64,000 bases of DNA, from contig OX365944.1 in the NCBI GenBank assembly GCA_947247005.1, positions 24,155,501 through 24,219,500 on the forward strand, read 5' to 3'. The notes under the pieces are model-generated. The model was not told the origin of the DNA, did not search any database, and saw only the letters and a program-made list of their open reading frames with translations. Shown in pieces: positions 12,398 through 24,266 of this stretch (the stretch's first letter is position 1; every line of letters starts with the position of its first letter). The position numbers were made by a program, and so were the translations under genes. Source of the DNA: Spisula solida. Its lineage: Eukaryota; Mollusca; Bivalvia; Venerida; Mactridae.

Positions 12398-12930
12398 TTT
12401 TAGTTATTTAGCTGAAATCACTCGACAGCCGAATTCTCGATTTGTTTTTGTTGGAAACTATTTGTATGGGCATGCGCAGTTGAATCAAAGCTAGTATAAA
12501 GACCAGCCCGTTTGAAATCCGGAATCTCGTGCTCCAGAGTCGCCGTTCTTTTCTCGACTGAAGGGTAGGTACCATAGTTATATTTTGTCTGGCATAACCA
12601 CAGGCTTAAAAAATGATACCACAAAATACAGAGTTTTGACATTTTTCGGTCATTACCATCTCGGAATTAAATTACAAGGATATGATACAGCCAAGATCTT
12701 AAAGTGAGTTTACATTACGTTAAATTGTTGCTTGTAATTGTTGCCGTCCACAATTTGCCTAATGTATTTACTCCTGCAACCGCTGCACAATTATTTCACA
12801 ACAATTTCACCAAATAGAACTTGTTCTATTTTCCTGCAACAATTTTCCCGTAAGCTGTCAGGTATCCAGTTTCATCCTGATAAGCCCAACTCTTGGTAAT
12901 TATCAAGTATTTTATACGAATGAGAGGCAA
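12398..12930. other. CLUAP1 upstream region
   Basis: This is the 5' flank of CLUAP1 (transcribed leftwards). The ATG context read on the minus strand is ACTAAAAATGTC. I see no TATA box. The short open frame at 12418-12642 on the minus strand has no family resemblance and is probably chance or 5' UTR/flank. Confidence 0.4.
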
Positions 12931-13096
12931 AAGGGTATCTGGACAGATGACTTTATTGAAACTTTAATTGATCAATATAAAAAAGATGAACAATTATCAA
13001 AGATTTCGCAATCTCAGGTTATTTTTAAAAGGATATTTGTAAAAAATGTAGCACAATTTAATTTACAAATCTGGCTAAGGGAAACCTTTTTTTAAA
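12918..13096 (+). pseudogene. Possible relic coding segment, unidentified
   Basis: An open stretch lacking an ATG in this frame reads GIWTDDFIETLIDQYKKDEQ and then about 30 further residues ending QIWLRETFF before a stop. The Trp-acidic-Ile-x-x-Leu-Ile-x-x-Tyr pattern loosely resembles the first helix of Myb/SANT or MADF-type DNA-binding domains found in Harbinger-type transposons. No partner exon, start or splice pair was found. It may be a degraded transposon fragment or chance. Confidence 0.25.
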
Positions 13097-13659
13097 CACC
13101 CATTGGTATATGTGCCGAGAGTGTTGTTTTGTAGAGGTGAATTGTTTAATAAAGCTCAGTAATAAAATGATCATGGTCCTAATAGAGGTTGTTGCTCAAA
13201 GAAGGGGTGCTCAAAGAAGAGTTGCTCTCGAGAGGTGGCACTGTATACTAGGTTTACATAATACACTGAGCGGCTTTGAAAACGCAACACTAATGAAAAT
13301 CAAGATAACTTTTTTATTTATTAATATTTCTCAACGATATTTTGTGAGCGTGTTATTGGCTAATCATGGATTGTAACTCGATGTTCTTACCATCTAAATT
13401 TGTTACAATGTTACATTCTGAACCATGAAACGGATAAAATGAAACACGTAAGAGGAATTGATTGTACAAAAATGTACGATGCAATTATTATCTTATGTAA
13501 GGTCAATTTGAATAGTCAATGAATCGACACTTTCGAAAAACACAAAATCAGACGATTTACCACTCCACAACATAGTGGTCGTGAAGTTTCAAAAAACGCT
13601 TGATAGCAATGTTTCAGAATAATCGAAAAATAACTCCAATTTCACAGTCAAGGGGAAGT

Positions 13660-14170
13660 AATTCTGGAGAAAGAGTGAATAACATTCATTTTGTCTGAAT
13701 CTAAATTGAACTTTATATTTATTGTGTTTTATTTTATTTCTGTCTCCATGATATGCACGGACACTTGTTCCCGAACTTTATATGAAGAATAGGCACACAT
13801 CGGCATTAACAATCTGAAAAACGCAGAAGGACATAGGGCATAAAATTTGCTTTTGTTTATGACATCATTGTTTATTTGTGGCTGTAAAGGGGCTTATCCG
13901 ATTGTCTTGGAATGAAATTGATTGTTATACCATATATCTTAGCTACAAATGCTGAAAATTTCAGCAACATTTAGATGCATATTAGCCGAGTTATGGGTAA
14001 ATACGTGGGGTGTCCCAGAATAGCGTATAATTCTCGCTTAATTTAGTCCAGCATAATAGCACAGCTTTGAAATTTTGTATGTGCATTTCTACAACTATTC
14101 CTAATATATTTGTGGAATTTATTTTAAAATCAGCATACGTTGCATTTGTGGGACCAGGGTATATACTTAG
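13660..14170 (+). repeat. Dispersed repeat, copy A
   Basis: A stretch with GGGGAAGTAATTCTGG, TTTCTGTC, GGCATTAACAATCTG and GACATCATTGTTTAT resembles 23740-24260, which has the same order of landmarks (GGGGAGGTAATCTGG, GCATTAACAATCAG, GACGTCATCATTTGT). Two collinear but diverged copies suggest an old dispersed element about 0.5 kb long. Ends are approximate and there is no coding capacity. Confidence 0.5.
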
Positions 14171-14384
14171 TAACAAGAAAAAAACAAATAAAAACCCAGC
14201 GACTGCTTATGGTGTACATGTATGAGACTATTGGTGTTGGATCTTTATGTTGTTCTTGTTTTTGTGCCATAGAACGTTGTGAAACTTTGGTCGGTTGGTT
14301 CTCCAGTGAAAGTTATTTATAATTATATAGAATATGTCATAACTATGGTCTATGAGACTCCTTTTTTTCTGACCACCAACTGGC

Positions 14385-14475
14385 ACTACCAGAACTGACC
14401 CTGTCGGGATTCGAACCTTCCGCCTACAACTCTGATGATGGAGGCCTTAACCATTCGGTCTTGTAGACGGTAAAA
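14385..14475 (-). mobile_element. tRNA-like SINE head, minus orientation
   Basis: On the minus strand this reads an A-box-like ACCGAATGGTTAAGGCC, a variable region, then a B box AAGGTTCGAATCCCGAC, like the internal promoter of a Ser/Leu-type tRNA. The 5' and 3' ends do not form a convincing acceptor stem, and a short repeat body follows, so a SINE head or tRNA pseudogene is preferred to a working tRNA gene. Confidence 0.6.
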
Positions 14476-14504
14476 TAGTGTATGTTCATATGATTTAAAG
14501 TTCA

Positions 14505-14695
14505 CATGCTCTGGTCACCATAAATGCTCTGGAGTTCTAACCCGGTGATCCGGGTTCGATTCCCGGGGGAGGTTATAACATTCCACGAAAATTCGAAAAC
14601 GATGTCCAGTGGAAATAAGGAAGTGTCCGGTTCCTTGTGGGAGGGTAAGGGCACAGGAACTTGCATAATTTTTTAAAAAAAAATGAAAAAAAAAA
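14505..14695 (+). mobile_element. SINE-like fragment with A-rich tail
   Basis: It begins near TGCTCTGG, contains a perfect-looking B box GGGTTCGATTCCCGGG at about 14553, a ~100-nt body (CACGAAAATTCGAAAACG, GTGTCCGGTTCCTTGTGG), and ends in A-rich runs (14672-14712). The A box is weak, so the 5' part is probably truncated. B box, body and A tail in that order are the SINE signature. Confidence 0.6.
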
Positions 14696-15448
14696 CATTT
14701 TGAAAAAAAAATCGGTAGATCTAGGCCTACCAATAAAATATATTTTAATACAGGCTCTCAGTATTTTTTTTTCAATTAGTTTTCAATTGTTTTTAGATTA
14801 TGCAAGTTCCCGAATAAACAAGAAAGCTCACATCTGTCGACCAATACATGTTTGTATTAGTACGGTACTAGTCTGTGTTTATAGATATACACTTAACGAC
14901 ACTTCTAACGCTACCGTTTGATTTTCCTTGATATCTCCTAAACCGTTCGAGGTAACCTTATCAAATTTTTACCCAACTGCGTTGAATGCATGTGCATGTT
15001 ACTGCACTAGTCAATTTAGAATTTGATGCATATGAAAAATGTATGTAAAAGCGTAAATTACGTCACCCGAATTTCAAAAGTCAGGATGAATTTTAAGGAT
15101 AAAGTGAGTATTTTCATTTTATTTTATTTCATTACTGTTTCAAATGTTATATGACGCGTGTACACAATAAAAATATTCATGAACGTCATCTACATTACAA
15201 CTAGGTAGCATGCAGTTGGTAAGCTAAGACCGCCTAAAAGTAAACTCCACTTCGATATAAACGTTAAACCTGATGAAGGGCTTCATTTTTTGTTTCTTTT
15301 CTAAACAACCAATACGTAACAGTATGCAGTAGAATTAAATTAAATCAGTTTGTTACGTTTTTGGTCACCATTAGTTCCTATTTCAAGTTGAGCTCGAGAA
15401 CTCGCAGAAATCGTATTATCTCAACATACTCGTTACTGTGGTAACTGT

Positions 15449-16533
15449 AAAGCTTGGTTCACACTATGAACGTTTAGACCAGCGTTCGTCAGCGTTTCAA
15501 AATTCGTAAAAAGAGCCCAAACATCGGTGAAATTACGCTCGCGAGAAGGAACATTTTGGTTCACAGTTACGAACGTTGTGTATCTAACACACGCTAACTT
15601 TTGGGAACATTTCCTAGCACTTAAATGCGTTTGAAAGCGCTTACTAGCGTTTGCCTGCGTTGCACTATGAACGTTTGTACCACCGTTGGTCAGCGATTCA
15701 AAAGTCAAAACAATGAAAAGTTCAGCTCCGCTAGTAAAACTAATTAAACGTTTTGAAAAGTTGATGATCGCTGGTGAACGCTGAAGAACGTTGTGTTCGT
15801 TGAAAAAATTTAACATGCAAAAACTTTGTCGACGTGTGAAAATAAACGCTGGTGTAAGTTGTGCTCCGTTTGTAAACGTTCCTGAACGCTGAATTAAGTT
15901 GATTAATGTTTGCTTAAGTTAAATTCCGTTGGCAAACGTTTTCCGAAACGCTGGTGGTGTCGATGAATTGATGCTAACGTTTCTCTAACGGAGACCAACG
16001 GGTAGTCAGCGCAATGAACGCGATAGTAACGCAAGGGCTGGCGCAAGCGAACTTTCCCCAGCGCAAATTAACGTTTGTCCAACGTAGGCCAACGGGTATG
16101 AGGCGCAATGAACGCGATATGAACGCAGGTGGTTAGCGTAGACGAACTTTCCATAACGTTTCCATAACTTAGGTTAACTTTGTGCAACGGATCTTGGCGT
16201 TCGGCAACAGTCGTTCATCTAAGTCAGACTAAGTTAGGGACAGCTGCACATATGCTAACTTGCGTTGGCTTAAGTTCACATACGCTGATAAAATATAAGT
16301 ACAACGCAGATGAACGTTGTTTAAGTGCTAGTATTAAACCGCTGTCAAACGCTGTCAAGCGCTAGGAAACGTTCCAAAAAGTTAATGTGCGTTAGACACA
16401 CAACTTTCGCAGTCTGAACCAAAATATTCCTCCTCGCGAACGTAATTTTCACCGACGTTTTGGGCTCATTTTTCGACTTTTGATACGCTGACCAACGCTG
16501 GTTCAAACCGTTTCATATTGTGAACCCAGCTTT
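15449..16533. mobile_element. AACG-rich foldback element
   Basis: Inverted arms of about 130 bp face each other. The left end starts AAAGCTTGGTTCACACTATG. The right end, reverse-complemented, starts AAAGCTGGGTTCACAATATG. Both arms carry a GCGTTCGTCAGCG/GCGTTGGTCAGCG phrase and a CACCGATGTTTGGGCTC-like phrase. The ~800-bp core is made of imperfect modules (GGCGCAATGAACGCGAT, CCAACGGGTA, GAACTTTCC) with AACG or CGTT roughly every 10-20 bp. No target duplication could be fixed; the flanks GTAA/TTAA hint at a TTAA-type target. No transposase frame was seen. Class unassigned. Confidence 0.8.
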
Positions 16534-17055
16534 AAGGATGATTAGTTTAAAAGATTGTTTAATACGAATTGCTACATATATATCCTCGTCTGTATTTCGC
16601 AGCCTCAGTCCCACATACGCCCCGAATACAGCTAAATTTTAAAGTGACCAACCTCGTCCCAATATTTTTTGTTTGTATCTACAATTTTAATATTAAATTA
16701 TTTAGTCTTGAATCGCGAACGCTCTTTTATCAACTTCGTTTATATTCAACAGCGAATATAAATTCTCCCACACAGTATATTCAGGTCGAAATTAGTCCCA
16801 ATGGATGACGCAAACACAAAATGTAAAATTCCACTAAACTGTCAAAAACTTGTTTAGCATATTTAATATTATAATTGAGAATTTAGACTAAGGTTTACCA
16901 CAGTTACTTGTGTTTCACAGTTTCAGCATTTAATTGGTATTTGGTAGATTACTAAGTCTAGGGTGTGTTCTTATACTCTGCATACGAGTAGCTGATAAAT
17001 AAAATCGAAACTAATTTCTCGGCAATCTGTTGTAATACTAGAAGCGTTCAGTAAA

Positions 17056-20000
17056 ATGGCATTGTGGATTATTGTGATATTTTTCTGTATTCAAACAATT
17101 TGCCGAAATGAGGGTAAGATTGATGCATTTTACATTGTCTTATATTTAGATAAATGGAATGTATACACTCTGGCTTTTTATTATAACATACGATATCTAT
17201 AGAGTCACGATGGAATGATTATGATTATTAAAATATTAAAATAATATTTAATGGTGATATCTAGTATTAGTTTATATATTTTTTATATAAAATTAACAGT
17301 CGATACTATAGAGCATAGAGCAAAAAGCATAGACAAGAGCATAGAGGAAGCCGTGTAGTTTTTAGCTATAACGTTCTTATTGTCCCAAGATGAGATATAT
17401 ACATGTAGATTTATAAACTGCAATTTATTGTCTTTCTAAGAATATTGAATATTGTTACCCTATGTATAAAGATAACTTCGGCTATCAGTGAACAAAAAAA
17501 TGCCAGTATCAAATATGTCTTTGTGCTGCATAGTTTTACTGTTTCCTATCAGCGTTTTTTAATGTTCATTTTGTGCATACTATTTATGATAATAGGTACT
17601 TGTTAGTATTCATTTTCTACAGTATTGAAAGACTTAAATAATTTGCTAATTTAGTCCCAATTTTGTTTTTTTTCTCATTGAAAATTTCGGGTAGGTGTGA
17701 TTTTGGTGAGTATCAAGTTACCGGAAAGGGAACAAACAATACATGTAGTTCATTTAAGCGTACTTTTACCAAAAAAATGTAAGTAATCGTTGGGGAGTAA
17801 ACCCGATTCATGTTTTGTATGTTATAGCCGAGGCGTGTGATTTCCCGTCTACATGGAATGGCACATACTACAGCAGTCGACGTGGTGACCTTGTCATTAA
17901 CACCACCACCATCAAAGACTTCAACACCACACTTATTGGACCCCTAGATTACACCTGCTTTATGAAATCAGGATCATTATACGTCATCAGGTAACTGTTG
18001 TTTTTTTACCGTAATTTTTAAAAGCCGTTTAGCAATATTAATTTTTATTTAATGTCTAATATTAAATTGTATGGAAAATGCCTCTATAACATGTATTCAC
18101 TTTCGCATACATATTTTAAGTATTTGTTTAAAATGTTTTGAACGAGTCTGCTCATATCTACGCTGTAAGTTTTGTTTCGGTGTTGTACATGAGAGATTGG
18201 AAAGGTCACGTATAATATAGATATCCGTGTTTATGTGCTACACAATAACAAGATGCAAAGTAAACCGAAAAAAACCCACACACAACAAACTACGTCAGTT
18301 ATACTAGTCTCCAAAAAGTTTCACAGTGTTAAGCAGGTGCCATTATTGCTTGCCGTATATTGGCACTATCTCTTTAATAATTAATTCTAACTTTTCATGC
18401 AACTCATGCTTCTCAAATTTCGACAAGGGTCAATAACTTATTCTTGTCAATATTTTGAAAATTTGATAAGATTTTCTGATGGAATTATGTTGCAATGTTG
18501 TAATATTGTAAACGAATAAAGATTGCTCCAGAATTTGATGTCAAAGTGCTGATAAGATCCCCACATCACTCAAATGTTTGTGTTGCTTCCAAGCACTTGT
18601 GATTACAGTTTGTGGGCCGTATTTTAGCATGTCGAGTTTAACACAATGATCATGATGAGGGAAAAGTCATAAATTTCCGGCATCATGGTTGTTCTTGCCA
18701 TTTTGGGGCCGTACCACTTGTCTATCAGTTACATGGAAAACGACGGCATGCCAGTCCATACCAAAATTGAATCACATGAATTCGATGCACGTAACACAAA
18801 TTCGCACAGTCACATCAGCGACACATTTCCATGTTTTGCATCCTCATACATCAGTGGTTAGTCAAGTTCCAGACTATGTTTCGGACGAAGACTACTCTGG
18901 TGAACGAGAATGATGTTTTGTTGGTCTAAAATAAAATGCTAGTACATGTATATACTAGTATTTCTAAGTTCATTTCTGCATTGACATAGATCTGTTATTC
19001 CATTTCAGATCGGACGTGTTTACGTTGCACAATGCCCTTCACAGAGCATACTTCTGTCTGGATATCACGGAACTCTCCTCCGCTTCCATCATGTACATGC
19101 ATAAAACGAGTATGTTATACAGGGTGTTTAAAAAGTTCGTTCTCAATGTTTGAGTTTCAATATTTTATTTTTCTGACTTCAGAAAACCTTAAAATGTTCA
19201 GGTTAAAATCAAGAGTGTTCTACCATTGTTCTAATCTCTCTGTCACTAAATGAAGCTAATTAGAGTTAGAAATTAACATTGTCTACTGCATCCATAGCTC
19301 AAATAAAACTTTATGAATTTAAATTTTGAGAACGAGTTTTTTTAACACCCTGTACATGTTATATTATTATATACGTAGATAACCGAAATGTTATTACATA
19401 TAGATAACATGTAAGCTGTTATTTTAGATAACCCTTTGATTACATTGGAAAAACAATGTCAGATAAATTATAATTATTAATTTATTATTTTTGTTATATC
19501 GACAATTCGGTTTTTCCGTCTATCAGCGGAAAAGACGGAATAGTTCCGACTGAAAATTGTGTGTGTTCCGTTTCTCTGCGGAAGTAGTCGAGTTGTTCAT
19601 ATTTTCGGCGGGTAGTATGGTTGATATTTACTGCTAAAACAGCATGTGTCACTCATGGAACATCGAACATTCCGAAATGTTTGGACGACCTGGATTTCAG
19701 CTTCAGTAAAAATAAAAAGCCGGAAACCAAATATGGCGTAGCTGAAAAGTAACCAATTAAGATCGAACTTACAAAGCCTAAAATTTCCCCACGTTTCGCT
19801 TACGTTAATAACGCAGCTACGTTTGTCTTTATTACGAAAAAGACGTCGTAAAATCAAAGCACTGAAGGAAGTTATTATGTTCCTAACCGAGATTTGTAAG
19901 TGAACTCGTTTGAGTCATACTTGAAACAGAAAATGTTCTGATTCAGAATAACATGTCATACGCAACAATTCTAATCTATGGGCATGGTCCAATACTCAGT

Positions 20001-22973
20001 CCAGAATGTGTTTTTGTCTCAATTAGCGTCAATTCGCGAGTTCCGGTTTTACACTTCTCTGATAAAAATAACGAACCAAGCAGCTTTCTAGCTTTTTTAA
20101 AAGCTGACATTATTATAGCTTGATCATGTCGTTTGGTTTACAGGTCAAAACCTTCAAGCTTACAACGAGCGAATGCAGGTGTATCCGTCTATCTCATCAG
20201 TGGTGTTACTTGACGTCTGTAACATAGATACAGTGACGTCATCATGGGAAATACTTGTCAAACAAGGTGAAGTACTCTCCTAAGATTTTTTTTCCATTTT
20301 CTAGTCCACCGACTTTAATGTAGATTTATTCCGTTATTCCACTCCGACTCGTACGATTATGGCTCAGCGAGTATTTATTGACGTTGTACATTTAATAATG
20401 CGAAACCTTCAATTGAATGACACAACTCAATAGCGTTTGTTAGGAGTGGCTATTAGGGGAGATCGGGGCTATGCGAAACATGTTTTTGTTATATCCCCGT
20501 TTATAAAACATGAACTGGTATACAGCTCTGGTAATGTAAGGTAAAATATCTAGTTGCAATAATTCTGATATCGAACTTCTAAAAGTCTTGTCTGTCCCCT
20601 ACATGTAGTTGTAAAACCATAAGATCTGCAACGAATTTAAATATGAGCGTAAGTACTGTATACAATTTCCGTAAGTGCTTTAATAGAACAGTACCCTGGT
20701 ATCTGGATCGGTATTTTGCATTAGAATATTTACCGGAGATAAACGGAAATGGTCGATGTTTTACGATTGCTATTGCAGGTGATGAATCTGTTGCTGCCAC
20801 TGACTGCCCGGATGCTATAAGGGGAGTATACAACTATACACTGACAGAATCTTCAACAACATCGTGTGGACTGACCAACAGTAGTCTGGATGTCTGTTCC
20901 AATACCACGTCACCAACTATCAACATGACATTGTGTAGTACTGACGTTGCTTACTCGGGTATGTTCACTCTACAAATATAGCAACCCCTCAATAACCAGG
21001 CCACCTTTGTAAACTAAACTACTTAACTGTTAATTTTACTGTTTGGTTTTATATCATGGTTGACTAAACGAACAAACCAGTGAGATTGGATATAAACGTT
21101 GTGTTAATAAAGTGAATTATATAAAATTATGATATTGTGGACGTCATATAGGCCAAATTGCCATTATGCTCTTTTCGTTTATGTACTAGTGTTTTTGTTC
21201 AACTATTTATTGTTGAGGATCTCATGGAAGATTGCCATTTAATATAATTGTCAAATGTGTTTCCTTGTAAAATAATGTCTTTATTATATTATTATTATTA
21301 CTTTATTATTATTATTATTACATTTATGAATGGTGGTTTTGATTGAGGTTGGTTCTCCAGACTACTACTTATTCTATTTGTTCTCCTCTGTTGTATTGAT
21401 GTACGCCAACATATACATTTGAGTTAAATAACCTATACCCCCCCCCCTGAAAAAATAACTACAGACAAATTATCAGAAAAAAACGTTGTTTGCAATTTAC
21501 CATCTGAAATGGTTGCTCCAGTTTCCAGCCATAGTTTATGCTTGTGTGTTGTGTGTCAGTGAACAAAGAACTTTTTTTACAAATATTGATAATGTTTTGG
21601 TACGTATTCAGAGCGCATTGTCACATAAAACTGGAATATAAGATGTCTGTGTACTTTGTATATGGCAATATCTTTCAGCTGATGGTAATCTTCAATGCGT
21701 CTATAGTGAGGTGATCGATTCGTACTCGTATGCAATCGTACTTAATCTGGACAGTAGCACTGATGAGTCATCGACCTTCAGATTCACGTGTTTGGTACGT
21801 ATTCAGAGTGCAATGGCGAAAATTTTAGTTATTGAAATATCACGTGACAATCATGGGTCTCATGTACAAAACAAATGCCATACTTCTATTTCGCCCACTA
21901 AAACCGACCATAACTGCGGACATACGCTAGTATTTTCAGGAGATTAACAGAATAACAAACTATGCATGACTTTGTGCATAATAACACATTTATATACTTT
22001 TTAGGTCCAACTTTGTACTAGTAATCTTCAATTACAATTCCAGTAATTGCGTGTCACGTCCAACCAACTGCTTCATAATGCTTTTTACAAGACAATACGG
22101 GTTATATTCCTTTGCGATTTCATCAGTTAAGGGTAATAAGAGCACACTATAAAGTAGTGTTTAACATTCACTTGTAGGTATCACAAGTTGACGGTGACTA
22201 TACCTACGTGTCGCAATATCCACAGATGTGTGACTCCTCACAAACCCCGACATCGGCTCCTTCCGGTGGTGGTACGTTGGTGTTATTGCCATCGGGTAAG
22301 TAATAATCAAGTATTAAATTGTAACCAAATGCACTTGTATTTTTGTTATATTCACGATTATATGCCGCCGAAACAGGTCGTACCATATTCGAAATGTAAT
22401 AATTTATAATTGGGCTTGAATTATTCGGAACATATTCAGAATGCGTCTTATTTGATGGACTAATAATATTTTTATCTTTTTTGTTTCAGAGACTTGCCCG
22501 GTAAGTGACATGTTTTATATAGTATGGCTAATACACTTGGTTTTATGGCGTAACTCTAAGGATCTACATATTTAGTGTAGTGAGAAGCTAGTTTTTGGCC
22601 TTATTTAAAAATAATTTCACCCGTATGTTCATTGGGCGATCCTCGCACAAACCTTTCATTTCCATTTTGATCGGTTAAAACATGGCCAGCTTCTCTATTA
22701 AAGCCTGGCATTATATACCGTTCGATTATTTTGGAAACTACAAGGTTGATTTCAAAGTAATTTCACAGGAATGTTTTTTGGGTGATCAATGATAAAATGA
22801 GGCGAGTCTTGCATTAAAAATAACAAAATGTGTAACTGATACATGGTTATTAATGAGCTGAGTCAATTTCTTATTTTCAGAGCGGTAGGGCATCATCCAC
22901 GACTTGGGATACGACCACAATGACAATGATTGCGTTTTGTCTTGCTTACAGACTCGCCGTCCATTATCTGTGA
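17056..22973 (+). CDS. Secreted, probably GPI-anchored cysteine-rich protein (DUF7042/7044/7045-like)
   Basis: Nine in-phase GT-AG exons were read: 17056-17113, 17828-17990, 19009-19109, 20144-20266, 20779-20958, 21679-21794, 22178-22295, 22490-22500 (an 11-nt microexon) and 22881-22973 (stop TGA). The product is 320 aa. MALWIIVIFFCIQTIC is a signal peptide. The mature N-terminus has CDFPSTWNGTYY, matching the Cys-x-Phe-Pro-x-x-Trp-x-Gly opening of DUF7044-like domains. DCPDAIRGVYNYT (157-169) followed by SC.LTNSSLDVC resembles DUF7042, and NLQC...FRFTCL (212-247) resembles DUF7045. At least seven N-glycosylation sequons are present. A Ser/Thr/Gly stretch precedes a hydrophobic end (about 306-320) without a cytoplasmic tail, as in GPI signals. 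Function is unknown; related invertebrate proteins are extracellular. Family assignment is from memory of motif patterns. The exon structure is firm because every junction keeps phase. Confidence 0.85.
19120..19352. mobile_element. TA-flanked MITE beside an exon donor
   Basis: This is a 233-bp element with ~27-bp inverted ends CAGGGTGTTTAAAAAGTTCG then TTCTCAA. TA lies on both sides (19118-19119 and 19353-19354). It begins 10 nt after the last base of exon 3 of the DUF7042-like gene, leaving the donor GTATGT (19110-19115) intact. A single similar terminus (AAGGGTGTTTGGAAAGTTCG) occurs at about 25907 without a visible partner. It is Tc1/mariner-like by terminus and TA target. Confidence 0.88.
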
Positions 22974-23186
22974 TATAGTTATTGTTTTGTACGTATCTGT
23001 TTAAAATGTCATACAAAACTTTATATGGACAAGTGTTTCATGGTTCAAATATGTACTAGTAAACGTATTATTGTGATATGTATTACTGACCAGTATGTTT
23101 TGTGCTCGTACTTGGAAATAAGATAAAACTTTTATACTACCCAATACTGTTCGAATACTAATCACGTACTTTTCGTGAGTAAATAA

Positions 23187-23314
23187 TTGTGAATTTTGAT
23201 AAACAACAATTTTTCCTCAGTGAATTTTGATAAACAACAATTTTTTGAGGAAATACACATACATGTACATGTACATTCGTGGAGTATATGTATGTGTATT
23301 TCCTCAAAAAATTA
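23187..23314. repeat. Direct duplication plus long hairpin
   Basis: A 26-bp phrase starting GTGAATTTTGATAAACAACA occurs twice in tandem (about 23189 and 23219). The second copy runs into an inverted repeat: TTTTTTGAGGAAATACACAT at about 23241 pairs with ATGTGTATTTCCTCAAAAAA at about 23292, around a loop of ACATGTACATGTAC and GTGGAGTATATG. It sits about 215 bp downstream of the DUF7042-like stop codon, so it may be in the 3' UTR or just beyond. Confidence 0.75.
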
Positions 23315-23739
23315 TATACCGCGTTTTTAATTTCGCAAAATCAACGACATTCATACCTAGATATGTATTTGAAAGATTTTGTACTGTCATCAAAGTTTAT
23401 TTTTCAAATTTGGTCTATCTATTACACGATTTTGGTATCGTATACATGACGTTTTTGTATACATGTGTTTTAAAAATATTTTTGAACGATATTTTTAATG
23501 CATGCTAGGTACTCCCCAAGAGAATGTAACAGAAAGAGTTTGTATCTAATTATATACAACTATGAATTAAACCATATTGTGGAACAACGAAACTCGTAAA
23601 ATGTAAGGGGAATTTTCGATGGATTCACAAATTGAAAAACATAACTTGGCTACATAATGATCTTTAACTTGGAAAAGCATAATATTATGGTGACACTTTT
23701 TGAGGATTATCTCTCGTTACTTCTATTTTTATAGAGCAG

Positions 23740-24260
23740 GGGAGGTAATCTGGTGGGGGAAGCAGCCGTCGCGTTAGTATAGTAGGATTTTCTAAACCTT
23801 AATTGAGATTTATTTTTTCATAATTTTTATTAATTTCTGTCCACGGGATGAGCCCAAATACGGTCTGTACTCGTGCACAAACATTATCAACAAAACAGGT
23901 GCATATCTGCATTAACAATCAGACCAGCACTGTAGGACACAAAAGTTGTAACATTAACTTTTACTGACGTCATCATTTGTCTTCTGTTTTTATGTTTGTG
24001 GTCAGATTGTGATCAACTTAATTCGAAATCATTCCACATGTGTTAGCAACATATGTTGAAAAATTAAGAAAGATCAAACATGTATTGACCGAGCTATGAT
24101 TAATTTTTAATAATTCATTTTGTTCAGTGTATTTGGTGTATTGAATCAAAGCATCGTAGATGAAAGAAACTTTCGTATATATTAAATTGTGAAAATGATT
24201 GTAGTCTGTAATATTTGCCATCACAACCAATAACATGACCACGTGTTCTTGATCTACATA
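23740..24260 (+). repeat. Dispersed repeat, copy B
   Basis: Diverged collinear relative of 13660-14170; shared landmarks are given there. Boundaries are approximate and no coding capacity is visible. Confidence 0.5.
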
Positions 24261-24266
24261 GGGCAA

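Noticed and set aside
15433..15816. 127-codon minus-strand open frame
   Set aside because: It lies inside the AACG-rich foldback element and is made of its repeated modules; no protein family resemblance.
19503..19590. Hairpin-like TTCCGTCTATCAGCGG / CCGTTTCTCTGCGG region as a regulatory element
   Set aside because: Stems are short and imperfect, and it lies deep in an intron with no other support.
20643..20981. 112-codon plus-strand frame starting at 20643 taken as a gene start
   Set aside because: Only 20779-20958 is exon 5 of the DUF7042-like gene. The upstream part is intron read through to the acceptor TATTGCAG.
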